Source: Lautropia sp.
Lineage (GTDB): Bacteria > Pseudomonadota > Gammaproteobacteria > Burkholderiales > Burkholderiaceae_E
Direction of reading: 5' to 3'
DNA: 64,000 nt
Assembly (NCBI GenBank): GCA_030530775.1
Contig: JAUMUG010000002.1
Span: 310,001-374,000 of the forward strand
Made by a program: the position numbers and the translations under genes. The notes below the pieces were generated by a model. It saw only the letters and a list, made by a program, of their open reading frames with translations. It made no database searches and was not told the origin of the DNA. Below are positions 41,461 through 50,082 of this stretch, one piece after another (within the stretch, counting starts at the first letter, position 1; each line of letters starts with the position of its first letter).

Positions 41461-42789
41461 TCATCGAACGTTTTCAGACACGGTGATCTGGAAACCGACC
41501 GAATTGGCCAAGTCGACGAAGCCAGGGAACGAGGTGGCGACATTGGCGGTGTCATCGATATGGATCGGTGCGCTGCTGCGCAGTGCCGCCACTGCAAAAG
41601 ACATCGCGATCCGATGATCGCTATGGGCTTGCACCCTGCCACCGGCAAAAGGTGTCGCCTCGCCACCGCGGCCGACGATACGCATACCGTCGGGCAACAC
41701 CTCCACCGGCATGCCGATCGCCTTCAGCCCATCGGCCATCACTTGGATCCGGTCGGACTCCTTGACACGCAGCTCCTCGGCACCGGTCAACACCGTCATG
41801 CCCTCGGCGCAGGCCGCGGCAATGAATAGCACCGGAAATTCATCGATGGCCAGCGGCACCCAGGCCGGATCGATCCGGATGCCCTTGAGCGGTGCGGCAC
41901 GCACCCGCAGATCCGCCACCGGCTCACCACCGACCAACTGCTGATTCGATTCGGTGATGTCCGCGCCCATCGCACGCAACACATGCAGCACACCGATGCG
42001 GGTCGGATTCATGCCGACGTGACGCAGCATCAGATCCGCCCCGGGACAGATGCTGGCCGCCACCAGAAAGAAAGCAGCCGATGAGATATCGGCCGGCACG
42101 TCGACATGGGTCCCTTTCAACGTCTGCCCGCCCTCTATCGTGGCGGTAGCCCCGTCGCGCACGACTTTCACTCCAAAGGCGCCCAGCATCCGCTCGGTAT
42201 GGTCACGTGTCGGCGCCGGTTCGGTGACGCGCGTCCTGCCTTCGGCATACAGCCCGGCCAGCAGCAACGCGGATTTCACCTGAGCACTGGCCACCGTCAT
42301 CGAGATGGCAACCCCCGTCAAGCCCTCCACGGGCCGGACCAGCAATGGAGGTCTGCCATCCTGGCTCTCGATGTCGGCCCCCATTTCCTCCAGCGGATCG
42401 ATCACCCGACGCATCGGCCGGCGCGACAGACTGGGGTCACCCACCAACACCGAAGGAAAGCGCTGTCCGGCCAGCAACCCACACAGCAGACGCATCGATG
42501 TGCCGGAATTGCCGCAATCCAGTGGCACACCGGGCGACTGCAGGCCATGCAGGCCGACCCCCCGAACCACCACACGTCCCTGATCGGGCCCTTCGATCGC
42601 CACCCCCATCGCACGAAAAATACTGGCGGTGGCGATGGCGTCGGCTCCTTCCAGAAAGCCCTGCACCTCGGTCTGCCCTTCGGCCAGCGCCCCCAGCATG
42701 ATCGAGCGATGCGAGATCGACTTGTCCCCGGGCACCCGGATATCGCCACTCACTGCCCCACCGGGTGCCACATCATAAGCCTGAAACAT
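41461..42789 (-). CDS. aroA: 3-phosphoshikimate 1-carboxyvinyltransferase (EPSP synthase)
   Basis: 442-residue shikimate-pathway enzyme that adds phosphoenolpyruvate to shikimate-3-phosphate. VPGDKSISHRSIMLGALAEG, LDCGNSGTSMRLL, GDPSLSRRPMRRV, VASAQVKSALLLAG, and the C-terminal ELRVKESDRI and HSDHRIAMSFAV are visible. GNSGTSMRLL suggests a class II-like active-site loop (Ser in GTSMR), though resistance cannot be predicted by eye. It opens the aroA-cmk-rpsA order. The gene upstream is divergent. Confidence 0.96.
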   Translation of the reverse strand: MFQAYDVAPGGAVSGDIRVPGDKSISHRSIMLGALAEGQTEVQGFLEGADAIATASIFRAMGVAIEGPDQGRVVVRGVGLHGLQSPGVPLDCGNSGTSMRLLCGLLAGQRFPSVLVGDPSLSRRPMRRVIDPLEEMGADIESQDGRPPLLVRPVEGLTGVAISMTVASAQVKSALLLAGLYAEGRTRVTEPAPTRDHTERMLGAFGVKVVRDGATATIEGGQTLKGTHVDVPADISSAAFFLVAASICPGADLMLRHVGMNPTRIGVLHVLRAMGADITESNQQLVGGEPVADLRVRAAPLKGIRIDPAWVPLAIDEFPVLFIAAACAEGMTVLTGAEELRVKESDRIQVMADGLKAIGMPVEVLPDGMRIVGRGGEATPFAGGRVQAHSDHRIAMSFAVAALRSSAPIHIDDTANVATSFPGFVDLANSVGFQITVSENVR

Positions 42790-42927
42790 GCACTAATTCC
42801 TCCCGAATCACTCGCTTATTTCTTAGACTGACGGTCGATCAAGCGAGAAGAACGGTTCCTCACCTGTCTGCCGCCTCGCCAGTATCCACATACGCCCGAC
42901 GAGCGGCATCAACCTGGTCATATCCGA

Positions 42928-43347
42928 ATGTTCAACTGGTTTCGTCAATCGAGCAAATCCACGCGCCGCCACGTTACCGTGGAAACCCGGCATCTGAAGC
43001 AGTATGTGGACCACCGGTCCCTGAGCCAGGCCGATGCAGAGGCGATGCTGCCCGGTGCTTCCAAGCTGAATTCCTTTGCCCAGCACGTGCTGGCCGGCCT
43101 GCCCGCCGAAGTGCGTCCCGCCGTCTGCTGCCAGTCGCATCCCTGGATGCTGGAGCGGCTGCTGGATGTCTGGGAAAACCCGGCCGCCTTCCGCCGCCAG
43201 ATGCAGGATTTGCTGCTCGACACACGCGGCAACCGTCAGGGTTTCGGCTTCGCCGCCCTGACCGAACTGAGCACGCTGAACGACTACTACAACACTTACG
43301 TCAACCCGATGCCCAACGGCTGGGCCACGATCGACCCGCGCAGCTGA
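42928..43347 (+). CDS. uncharacterised 139-residue protein
   Basis: Begins MFNWFRQSSKSTRRHVTV. No transmembrane segment or signal peptide. There is a Cys-Cys pair (AVCCQSHPW) and the acidic/aromatic end LSTLNDYYNTYVNP. The middle (LNSFAQHVLAGLP, WENPAAFRRQMQDLLLDTRGNRQGF) resembles a conserved Burkholderiales unknown family from memory. It is divergent from aroA and followed by a strong terminator, supporting a real monocistronic gene. Function unknown. Confidence 0.7.
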   Translation: MFNWFRQSSKSTRRHVTVETRHLKQYVDHRSLSQADAEAMLPGASKLNSFAQHVLAGLPAEVRPAVCCQSHPWMLERLLDVWENPAAFRRQMQDLLLDTRGNRQGFGFAALTELSTLNDYYNTYVNPMPNGWATIDPRS

Positions 43348-43472
43348 CCCGATCATCGTGGCCCGGGCGGCACAGGACGCCCACCCCGTTCCATCCGGCC
43401 ATCCGACGCGGACGACGCACGAACCGACGCAAACCGGCATCGATCCGCCCCCCCTGCCGAAGCACGCTTCCC

Positions 43473-43501
43473 GCAAAAACCGGCACCTCGCCGGTTTTTG
43501 C
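43473..43501. terminator. bidirectional Rho-independent terminator
   Basis: GCAAAAACCGGC-ACCTC-GCCGGTTTTTGC is a perfect 12-bp inverted repeat with a five-base loop and runs of A and T on either side, so it can terminate in both directions. It ends the 139-residue gene. Confidence 0.9.
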
Positions 43502-43625
43502 ATTTCATAAGGCCGTCATCGGTCATGGTACCGAGCCATGGCCGGCGTGCCATGCCGAGGCCGGCGTGCTATCTTCGGGAGCTTGTACCCGGGAGCTTGG
43601 GCAGCAAAAACCGAAAAGGCGAAAA

Positions 43626-43709
43626 GTGTCCCCATCGTGTGCAGTTTGCGAGCGCTGCCATCTCCTCATGGCACCGGCTACGGGCAACGTCTTCTGCAAG
43701 AACGGCTGA
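43626..43709 (+). CDS. candidate Cys-rich microprotein (27 codons)
   Basis: A GTG start at 43626 with AAGG seven bases upstream opens a 27-codon frame with CAVCERC and a fourth Cys in NVFCKNG near the end. The CxxCxxC spacing plus a later Cys looks like a small metal-binding element. It lies in the 478-bp gap between the terminator and the FKBP gene. No homologue is known to me, and chance cannot be excluded. Confidence 0.25.
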   Translation: MSPSCAVCERCHLLMAPATGNVFCKNG

Positions 43710-43825
43710 CATGGCCGGCTTCGATGCCGGACACGCCACCCTCGAGTAAACCCGGACTCCCCGACCCATAACACGCCGACTCAACTCCCCGACTTCAACC
43801 CCCAACTCTGTGAGAGGCTCCAATC

Positions 43826-44200
43826 ATGGCTTTTGAAATGAATGCAAATGGCCTGGGCATCGATGATGTGCATGTCGGATCGGGCGACGCCGCCAGGCCC
43901 GGTCAACGTGTCACCGTCCATTACACCGGTTGGTTGTGGGACGCCGACCCCACCAACCCCGAAGGAGGCCGCGTCGGCCGCAAGTTCGACTCCAGTGTGG
44001 ACCGCAACCAACCCTTCGAATTCGGTCTGGGCATGGGGGAGGTGATCCGTGGCTGGGACGAGGGCGTGGCCGGTATGCGGGTCGGTGGCCGCCGTCGTCT
44101 GCTGGTCCCCGCCACCATGGGCTATGGTGCACGGGGCGTCGGCGGCGTGATTCCGCCGAACGCCACGCTGCTGTTCGAAGTCGAACTGCTGGGAGTCTGA
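43826..44200 (+). CDS. FKBP-type peptidyl-prolyl cis-trans isomerase
   Basis: 124-residue single-domain FKBP, cytoplasmic by lack of signal peptide. Core residues of the active site are visible: VHYTGWLW (Tyr), KFDSS (Phe/Asp), the VIRGWDEG motif, GYGARG and the final LLFEVELL strand. It would catalyse prolyl isomerisation in protein folding. It precedes glnS by eight bases, so the two may form an operon. Confidence 0.93.
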   Translation: MAFEMNANGLGIDDVHVGSGDAARPGQRVTVHYTGWLWDADPTNPEGGRVGRKFDSSVDRNQPFEFGLGMGEVIRGWDEGVAGMRVGGRRRLLVPATMGYGARGVGGVIPPNATLLFEVELLGV

Positions 44201-44208
44201 ATCACCGC

Positions 44209-45996
44209 ATGCCCGAACCGATGAACACGCCCGATTCTGCCGCATCCACCAGCAACTTCATCCGCCAGGCCGTCGACAGCGATCTGGCCAGCCAGCGAGT
44301 GGCCGAGCGCGGTTGGGCCGGCAAGCCCGGCATCGCCGAAACGCACCGGGGCGCACCAGCCGACCCGGCCCGGATCCGCACCCGCTTTCCGCCCGAACCG
44401 AATGGCTTTCTACACATCGGGCATGCCAAATCGATCTGCCTGAATTTCGAACTGGCCGCCGACTACGACGGACGCTGTCATCTGCGTTTCGATGACACCA
44501 ACCCCGAGAAAGAAAACCAGGAATACGTCGATGCCATCATCGACTCGGTGCGCTGGCTGGGTTTCGATTGGTGCTTCGCCGATGGCGAAAACGATCTGTA
44601 TTTCGCCAGTGATTATTTCGAGACCTTCTATCGGATCGCCCTGAAGCTGGTCGAGAACGGCCACGCCTATGTCGACAGCCAGAACGGCGACGAAATCCGC
44701 GAAAATCGCGGCACACTGACCTCACCAGGACGCAACTCACCCTATCGAGACCGTCCGATCGAAGAAAACCTGCGGCTGTTTCAGGAGATGCGCGCCGGTC
44801 AGCACCCCGAAGGTTCGATGGTGCTACGTGCGAAGATCGACATGGACTCGCCCAACATCAACATGCGCGACCCGATCCTGTACCGGATTCGCTTCGCGCA
44901 TCATCATCGTACCGGCGATGCCTGGCCGATCTACCCGATGTATGACTATGCGCATCCATTGGAAGATGCGCTGGAGCGGGTGACGCATTCACTGTGTACA
45001 CTGGAATTCGAAGACCACCGGCCGCTCTACGACTGGCTGCTGGCGCGGGTGGCCGAAACCGGCCTGCTGGATGCACCGCTGCCCCGCCAGATCGAATTCG
45101 CCCGCCTGAACCTGACCTACACCATCACCAGCAAGCGCAAACTGAAGGCGTTGGTCGATCAGGCGCTGGTCGATGGCTGGGACGATCCGCGTTTGACGAC
45201 CATTGCCGGCCTTCGGCGGCGGGGCTACTCACCGTCCTCGATCCGCCTGTTCTGTGAACGTGCCGGTGTCTCGAAGGCGCATCAGGTCATCGACATGGCT
45301 GTACTGGAACAGACCGTGCGCGAGGATCTGGAACCAGTCGCCAACCGGCTGAACGTCGTCACCGATCCGGTCAGACTGGTGATCGAGAATCTGGACGCGG
45401 GCGAGCGCATTCTGTGCGAAGCACCGCTGCATCCGCACCATCCGGAGCGGGGCAAGCGGCAGTTCGAATTCAGCCGCGAGCTGTGGATCGAGCGCGAGGA
45501 CTTTGCGGAGAACCCGCCCAAGGGCTTCTTCCGGCTGGCACCGGAACGGATGGTGCGCCTGCGCTATGGTTACGTGGTCCGCTGCACCGGCTTCGAAAAG
45601 GACGAAGACGGCAACGTCGACCTGGTGCGCTGCGAGTATCTGCCCGACACCCGCTCGGGCACAGCGGGCGCAGACAGCGTCAAAGTCAAGGGCAACATCC
45701 ACTGGGTGTCGGCCAGCGACGCCGTACCGGTCGAGCTGCGTCTGTTCAAACCGCTGTTCACCGAAGCCCACCCGGATGCCGGCGACAACGACCCGCTGAC
45801 CCTTGTCGACCCCGACTCGAAGCAAGTGAGAACCGGCTATGCCGAACCGGCGGTACGCAATGCCCGCCCGGAAGAACGATTCCAGTTCGAACGTCAGGGC
45901 TATTTCGTGGCCGACCGCCACGACTTCAGCCCCGAGAAACCGGTTTTCAACCGCATCACCACGCTGAAGGACTCCTTCGGCAAGAAGCGCGGCTGA
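44209..45996 (+). CDS. glnS: glutaminyl-tRNA synthetase
   Basis: 595-residue class I synthetase that charges tRNA-Gln. HIGH signature HIGH at residues 69-72 within FPPEPNGFLHIGHAKS, and the KMSKS-equivalent SKRKL. LRFDDTNPEKE and DYAHPLEDALERVTHSLCTLEF are family motifs. ATG 44209 is used; a second ATG at 44221 (MNTPDSA) is in frame. Presence of GlnRS fits a beta/gammaproteobacterium. Confidence 0.96.
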   Translation: MPEPMNTPDSAASTSNFIRQAVDSDLASQRVAERGWAGKPGIAETHRGAPADPARIRTRFPPEPNGFLHIGHAKSICLNFELAADYDGRCHLRFDDTNPEKENQEYVDAIIDSVRWLGFDWCFADGENDLYFASDYFETFYRIALKLVENGHAYVDSQNGDEIRENRGTLTSPGRNSPYRDRPIEENLRLFQEMRAGQHPEGSMVLRAKIDMDSPNINMRDPILYRIRFAHHHRTGDAWPIYPMYDYAHPLEDALERVTHSLCTLEFEDHRPLYDWLLARVAETGLLDAPLPRQIEFARLNLTYTITSKRKLKALVDQALVDGWDDPRLTTIAGLRRRGYSPSSIRLFCERAGVSKAHQVIDMAVLEQTVREDLEPVANRLNVVTDPVRLVIENLDAGERILCEAPLHPHHPERGKRQFEFSRELWIEREDFAENPPKGFFRLAPERMVRLRYGYVVRCTGFEKDEDGNVDLVRCEYLPDTRSGTAGADSVKVKGNIHWVSASDAVPVELRLFKPLFTEAHPDAGDNDPLTLVDPDSKQVRTGYAEPAVRNARPEERFQFERQGYFVADRHDFSPEKPVFNRITTLKDSFGKKRG

Positions 45997-46062
45997 AACA
46001 GCCATTGGCCAGCCGGACACCGTTTGGAAAGCAGGCACCATTCGGCGGCCAGGCTCTGAAGC

Positions 46063-46087
46063 CCCACTGCCGGCCACCGGCAGTGGG
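46063..46087 (+). terminator. strong hairpin beyond glnS
   Basis: CCCACTGCCGG-CCA-CCGGCAGTGGG is a perfect 11-bp stem with a three-base loop, 66 bases after the glnS stop. There is no T-tract behind it, so termination is probable but not certain. Confidence 0.55.
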
Positions 46088-46197
46088 TCTCGGATCCACG
46101 GGCCCGACGGATCCGCGGTGTGTGTTCCCGGTCTGCCTGTACTCCCCACTTCGCCCCGGCCTCCCCACGCGTTCCGAGCTCGGGCGGCTCTCCGCAC

Positions 46198-46278
46198 CAC
46201 GCCCCGGGAGCTCCCGCCGATCCACTCGGTGAGCGCATGGCCAGCGTCCTCTCCTCATCACGCCCCGGGGAGCTCCCG
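46198..46278. repeat. direct repeat containing a GGGAGCTCCC palindrome
   Basis: CACGCCCCGGGAGCTCCCG occurs at 46198-46216 and again with one extra G at 46259-46278, 61 bases apart. Each copy has the palindrome GGGAGCTCCC at its core. The copies lie immediately upstream of the DUF2325 promoter. Confidence 0.6.
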
Positions 46279-46306
46279 ATATCGCCAACCTTGATGAAGA
46301 TCAAGC

Positions 46307-46335
46307 TTGACAATGAGAATGATTGGCAATAACAT
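46307..46335 (+). promoter_or_regulatory. sigma-70 promoter overlapped by a Fur-like box
   Basis: TTGACA (46307-46312) is a perfect -35, spaced 17 bases from TAACAT (46330-46335, 4 of 6 to TATAAT). The spacer and edges at 46309-46327 match the 19-bp Fur consensus at 14 positions by my count. This would make the downstream unit iron-repressed. A leader of about 430 bases without a supported gene separates it from the DUF2325 start. Confidence 0.6.
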
Positions 46336-46772
46336 TACTTCCATATTCTCGGGAGCTTGACCCGGACCGCGGAAACCGCGCCGGCCGGGGTAGGCGCTGG
46401 ATATACCCGTTACGCTGGTCTGCCACCGACGACGACCCTTTCCGCCATCCTGGTTCGCGGATACATGGCGGGTTCGCGCGGTCGATGAACAGGCCGGGGG
46501 TCGATCGCCGAGAGCACATCCGGACGGCTTGGCACCAACCACCCTGCCCGATGGGATGTACCCGGAGACTGGCGAGCCGGCTGTGTCGGCCATGCACCCC
46601 AGCTCCATGGGTACACGCGTGGGATACGGTCCCGGTGCAGCTGACCAGCGAGTGCCGGCAAGCATCTGCCAGAAGCTTCAAGCCCACCGAAAACCGTCTG
46701 TGCCGCCCCCCAAGGCTCACTGCCACTCCAGGGGCCACGGACGCCACAACGATCTGCCGACTGGGGACCCCC

Positions 46773-48179
46773 ATGCAAGACCACGAACTGTATCTGGGCG
46801 AGCATCCGACGCTGGCCATTCTGAAGAATCCCCCATCCGGCTCTGCGCTGGACATCGCCAATTTCGAGCCGACCGTGCGTGAGCCGGTCCACATCACGGT
46901 CAACCACGGCTCACGGCGTCGCAAGTTGTGGGATTTGGCTGCCCACTGTCATTGCCCGATCGTCGGCCTCTGTCTGTCCATGGCCGCACTGCGTAAGCTG
47001 GCCGGCCGGGTGCTGGATGGAGACCTGCCCGAAGACGACTACGAGCTACACGTGACGGCCGTCAACGAGTGTCGGCGGCGTGCTCCGCTGGCCGAGAGCC
47101 TGCAGAAAGAGCTGGATCAACGCTATGCCACAGCGATCCGCAAGCTGAATACGGTCAAGGACAGTGAGGCGCTCCACGAGCACTGGCGTACCTTCATCGC
47201 GTGCAACGAGATGCCCGCCGGACTGTGGGCCTGCATGACGCATCCGCGCTGCGATGCCGGCATGATGGAAAAAATCTATCGCGAAGTACACATGTTGCAG
47301 CACCAGGCCAGTGCCGCCACCCGGGACAAAGACGGTCGCTATCAGGCCCTGGCCGCAAAACATGCGTGCTGCCTGCAGGACATCGAACGCTCGCGTCGGC
47401 GCTATCAGCGGCTGCAGGTCGAAAAGGCTGCCGAGGTCGAGGCCCTGAACGCTGAAATACTGCGACTGCGTAACGACAACGCGGCCAAGGAAAACAGTAT
47501 CAAGCAGCTGCAGGAAGAACTGGAGTACCTACACCGGCAGGCCGAGGAGCTGGACAGCCGGATGGAATTGGCCGAACAGGTGCGCTGGCTCAGCGGCCGG
47601 AACCAGGAACTGATGCAGCGTATCGTGGACATGCGCCGCAACTTCAACCCCGGCGCAGGCACCGATTCCACCGGCCGCCATGCCACTGCCCGGACCGTGG
47701 TCAGTACGGATGCAGGTGTCGAAACCGGGTCCGATACCGACACCGCCGTCGGACCGGTCACGGGAAGCACCGAGTTCGCCACCGGCACATCGGACGACGG
47801 CAACACCGATGCAGCCACCATACGGCATCTGACGCCCGAGCAGCTGGATTCACGGGCCGTGCTGTGCGTCGGAGGCCGGCATGCCGCCATTTCGGTCTAC
47901 CGGCGCATCGTCGAGAAAAAAGGTGGCCGTTTCATCCACCACGATGGCGGCCGGGAAGACAGCGTACACCGCCTGGATGCCAGTCTGGCGGCAGCCGATC
48001 TGGTGATCTGCCAGGCCGGCTGCATCAGCCACAGCGCCTACTGGCTCGTGAAAGATCACTGCAAACGCACCGGCAAACGCTGCGTCTATGTCGATAAACC
48101 CAGTGCCAGCGCCTTTGAACGCGGCCTGATCCAAAGCGTGCGGGAAAACATCCCGACGCAGGAAAAAACGGAGGTCTGA
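46773..48179 (+). CDS. DUF2325-domain protein
   Basis: 468 residues of unknown function. The C-terminal domain (about 365-460) fits DUF2325: AVLCVGGRHAAISVYRRIVEKKG, FIHHDGG and VICQAGCISHSAYWLVKDHC. The N-terminal part holds Cys/His clusters (AAHCHCPIVGLCLSM, THPRC, KHACC), and the middle is a long coiled coil (about 235-310). ATG 46773 (MQDHELYLGE) follows GGGGACC; the frame is open further upstream with non-coding composition. A Fur-like promoter lies upstream and a small membrane-protein gene follows at once. Metal or redox sensing is a guess. Confidence 0.8.
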   Translation: MQDHELYLGEHPTLAILKNPPSGSALDIANFEPTVREPVHITVNHGSRRRKLWDLAAHCHCPIVGLCLSMAALRKLAGRVLDGDLPEDDYELHVTAVNECRRRAPLAESLQKELDQRYATAIRKLNTVKDSEALHEHWRTFIACNEMPAGLWACMTHPRCDAGMMEKIYREVHMLQHQASAATRDKDGRYQALAAKHACCLQDIERSRRRYQRLQVEKAAEVEALNAEILRLRNDNAAKENSIKQLQEELEYLHRQAEELDSRMELAEQVRWLSGRNQELMQRIVDMRRNFNPGAGTDSTGRHATARTVVSTDAGVETGSDTDTAVGPVTGSTEFATGTSDDGNTDAATIRHLTPEQLDSRAVLCVGGRHAAISVYRRIVEKKGGRFIHHDGGREDSVHRLDASLAAADLVICQAGCISHSAYWLVKDHCKRTGKRCVYVDKPSASAFERGLIQSVRENIPTQEKTEV

Positions 48180-48181
48180 AG

Positions 48182-48283
48182 ATGCAACTCTCACCACGTG
48201 CCCGCAACCGCCTGGAACTGCTTGCCTTTGGCTCACTGATCATGCTGATCTGGACTCTGGTGCCCGTAGCCTCCGGAAAGTGA
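48182..48283 (+). CDS. 33-residue membrane microprotein coupled to the DUF2325 gene
   Basis: ATG 48182 starts two bases after the DUF2325 stop codon, and its ribosome-binding site (ACGGAGG) lies inside the end of that gene, at good spacing. The product has a basic N-terminus (SPRARNRLE) and one hydrophobic helix (LLAFGSLIMLIWTLVPVA), so it is likely a single-pass inner-membrane protein with N-in topology. Tight coupling suggests joint function with DUF2325. Too small for homology by eye. Confidence 0.65.
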   Translation: MQLSPRARNRLELLAFGSLIMLIWTLVPVASGK

Positions 48284-48578
48284 GAGCCCCTGCTGATTAT
48301 TTCTCGCTCCTGTTTGCGGACGGCCTCGAGACGCAAGCAGTGGCGACGAGATGGCGCCTGAACCGGCGAATGCATAGGGTCACACCCGTCGGGGCGGATC
48401 GGGCAAGCAGTCGTCATACGACGGCCCGCCCATCGGCAAGCCACCCATACGATGGAGCCAGACGCAGGGGATGTTTCATTTCACGGCAGATTCCCGTGCG
48501 GCAGATCATCCTCATAGAGATGCGCGCGGGCCTCCCCGACATGATCGAAAGTCAATGAACTCGGTGCGGGTTCAGACT
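48284..48578. other. intergenic region between convergent units
   Basis: No gene supported. A GTG at 48280 overlaps the microprotein stop and opens 92 codons, but the composition is Arg/Ser/Pro-rich and not convincing. Confidence 0.4.
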
Positions 48579-49502
48579 TCAGACGCCGGTGGGCTTGCTC
48601 TTGAGTACCTGATCGACCACCTTGCCGTCGTTGCCATCCACCACGCGGATACGCACCGGCAGCATCTGCAAGCTGGGAGCCAGCCAGATGTCGAACTTGG
48701 GCGCATCCGCATCGCCCGGCTTGCTGACGGCAATGTGCAGCGCCTCGAAGGCCCCCGCCGCAGTGCGCATCGCTTCCCGGCCCAGGACCTGGAACAGAGG
48801 CTCATCGATGCGATGGGTGCCGGCCAGCGGCAGTATGAAGCGCTGACCGGGACGGACGACCGACTGGTTGCTGCGTGCCAGCAGACCCAGCTGGAAAAAC
48901 ACCGACAGGCGGTCCTGCGTCCCTTCCGGGAACGGCAGTTGAACCGTCGGATCGCCCACCAGCCGAATCCGGCGTGTCCTGGCATCGAAATCCAATTGCC
49001 GCTCGGGACGCTTGCCGCGTTTTTCGGTGTAGCGCCGTGGCCGAAAACCCTGCGCGTCCAGCGCCCCCACACTGCTCTGCAGCAGCATGCCACCATAGAA
49101 CACCGACAGCACACCGGTGGCTCGCGCCTCGGTTTCGAGCCGGTATTCATCCTGGCTGTGATTCAGCCGATAGACCGCCTGCGCCACCTGCACGCCACGG
49201 CTGGTCGAATCGCCGTAATACACATTGAAATCCAGACTCAGCGACGCCGGCACCTGCGGCAGCTCCGCCAGCTCCGGCATTTGAGGCGATTGCGGGCTCT
49301 GCACCGTCCGCCCTTCCTGCCCGGCCCCGGCGCCCGTGCGGGGCTGGGGTGATGGCTCGGCCGGTCGTTCCGGTGCCGCCAGTGCCATCCCGTTACAGGC
49401 AATGGCGGCCGCGCCCATGCCAGCGACACGGCTGACGGAATGCAACCCGGCCAACGCGCAGGAACGGGTCAACAGACGACGTCGAGACAGAGAATGGCTC
49501 AT
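48579..49502 (-). CDS. DUF3108-domain exported protein
   Basis: 307 residues. The N-terminus has an Arg-rich motif followed by a hydrophobic region (SRRRLLTRSCALAGL), possibly a Tat-like signal, ending near ALAA. After a Pro/Gln-rich linker comes a domain of alternating strands: LDFNVYYGDSTSRGVQVAQAVY, YRLETEARATGVLSVFYGG and IWLAPSLQMLPVRIRV, which matches DUF3108. Such proteins are periplasmic beta-rich proteins of unknown role. It is transcribed alone on the minus strand. Confidence 0.8.
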   Translation of the reverse strand: MSHSLSRRRLLTRSCALAGLHSVSRVAGMGAAAIACNGMALAAPERPAEPSPQPRTGAGAGQEGRTVQSPQSPQMPELAELPQVPASLSLDFNVYYGDSTSRGVQVAQAVYRLNHSQDEYRLETEARATGVLSVFYGGMLLQSSVGALDAQGFRPRRYTEKRGKRPERQLDFDARTRRIRLVGDPTVQLPFPEGTQDRLSVFFQLGLLARSNQSVVRPGQRFILPLAGTHRIDEPLFQVLGREAMRTAAGAFEALHIAVSKPGDADAPKFDIWLAPSLQMLPVRIRVVDGNDGKVVDQVLKSKPTGV

Positions 49503-49541
49503 CCAGGAAAGGCAGTGATGTGACCGCCGCCGCCCGCGGGC

Positions 49542-50051
49542 TCAGAGGCGGACCGGTCGGTTGTCCAGTTCATTCCGATTATCGGCGCCGGGCAGGACGG
49601 GCAAAGCGTCGATAAACGCCTGATTCAAGCGCTCTATTGCAACGATCACGCCATCGACCGGTCTGCCGTCGCGGCAGGCATCGACGATCATCCGACACAA
49701 CTGTGGCCACAGGCCGGCCGGCAGATGCTGATGCGCATGACGGTCTGCGATGATCTCCACCGCATGATCGGCCGTCAACAGATAAATAAGCACACCAGTG
49801 TTGTATTCCGTGTCCCAGACACGGTGTTCGCCAAAAACCTGCAGGGCACGTTCGCGGGCACTGACGCCACGGCGCAGCTGCCCCCAATCGAGACTCTGTT
49901 CGAGCGCAAAACGGATTTCGCCCCGGTGCCCGGCTTCGCCCTCAGACACCACCCGTTCGATCCGGTCGAAGGCTGCCGGATCGAAGGCCCGAGCCACCGG
50001 ATCGGACGCCCAGCCGCTGTGGCGCCAATAGCAGGCGAGACTGCGACGCAT
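49542..50051 (-). CDS. TPM-domain protein (small)
   Basis: 169 residues with the TPM fold: EIRFALEQSLDW, VFGEHRVWDTEYNTGVLIYLLTADHAVEIIADR. TPM domains occur in membrane-linked proteins beside LemA. No signal peptide or membrane helix is obvious. ATG 50049-50051 gives MRRSLACYW; no ribosome-binding site is seen and the open frame continues upstream as Ala/Ser/Glu-rich shadow of the neighbour's glycine-rich tail. It lies 31 bases after the larger TPM gene, so an operon with lemA is likely. Confidence 0.8.
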   Translation of the reverse strand: MRRSLACYWRHSGWASDPVARAFDPAAFDRIERVVSEGEAGHRGEIRFALEQSLDWGQLRRGVSARERALQVFGEHRVWDTEYNTGVLIYLLTADHAVEIIADRHAHQHLPAGLWPQLCRMIVDACRDGRPVDGVIVAIERLNQAFIDALPVLPGADNRNELDNRPVRL

Positions 50052-50082
50052 GCGCGGCGAATCATGTTGGAATCGAGATGAA

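Noticed and set aside
46484..46772. In-frame upstream ATG that would lengthen the DUF2325 protein by 96 residues
   Set aside because: The extension is Cys/Arg/Pro-rich with non-coding codon use and no ribosome-binding site, while ATG 46773 starts plausible sequence.
48280..48558. GTG-started 92-codon frame overlapping the microprotein stop
   Set aside because: The GTGA overlap is attractive, but composition is Arg/Ser-rich and no ribosome-binding site or domain supports it.
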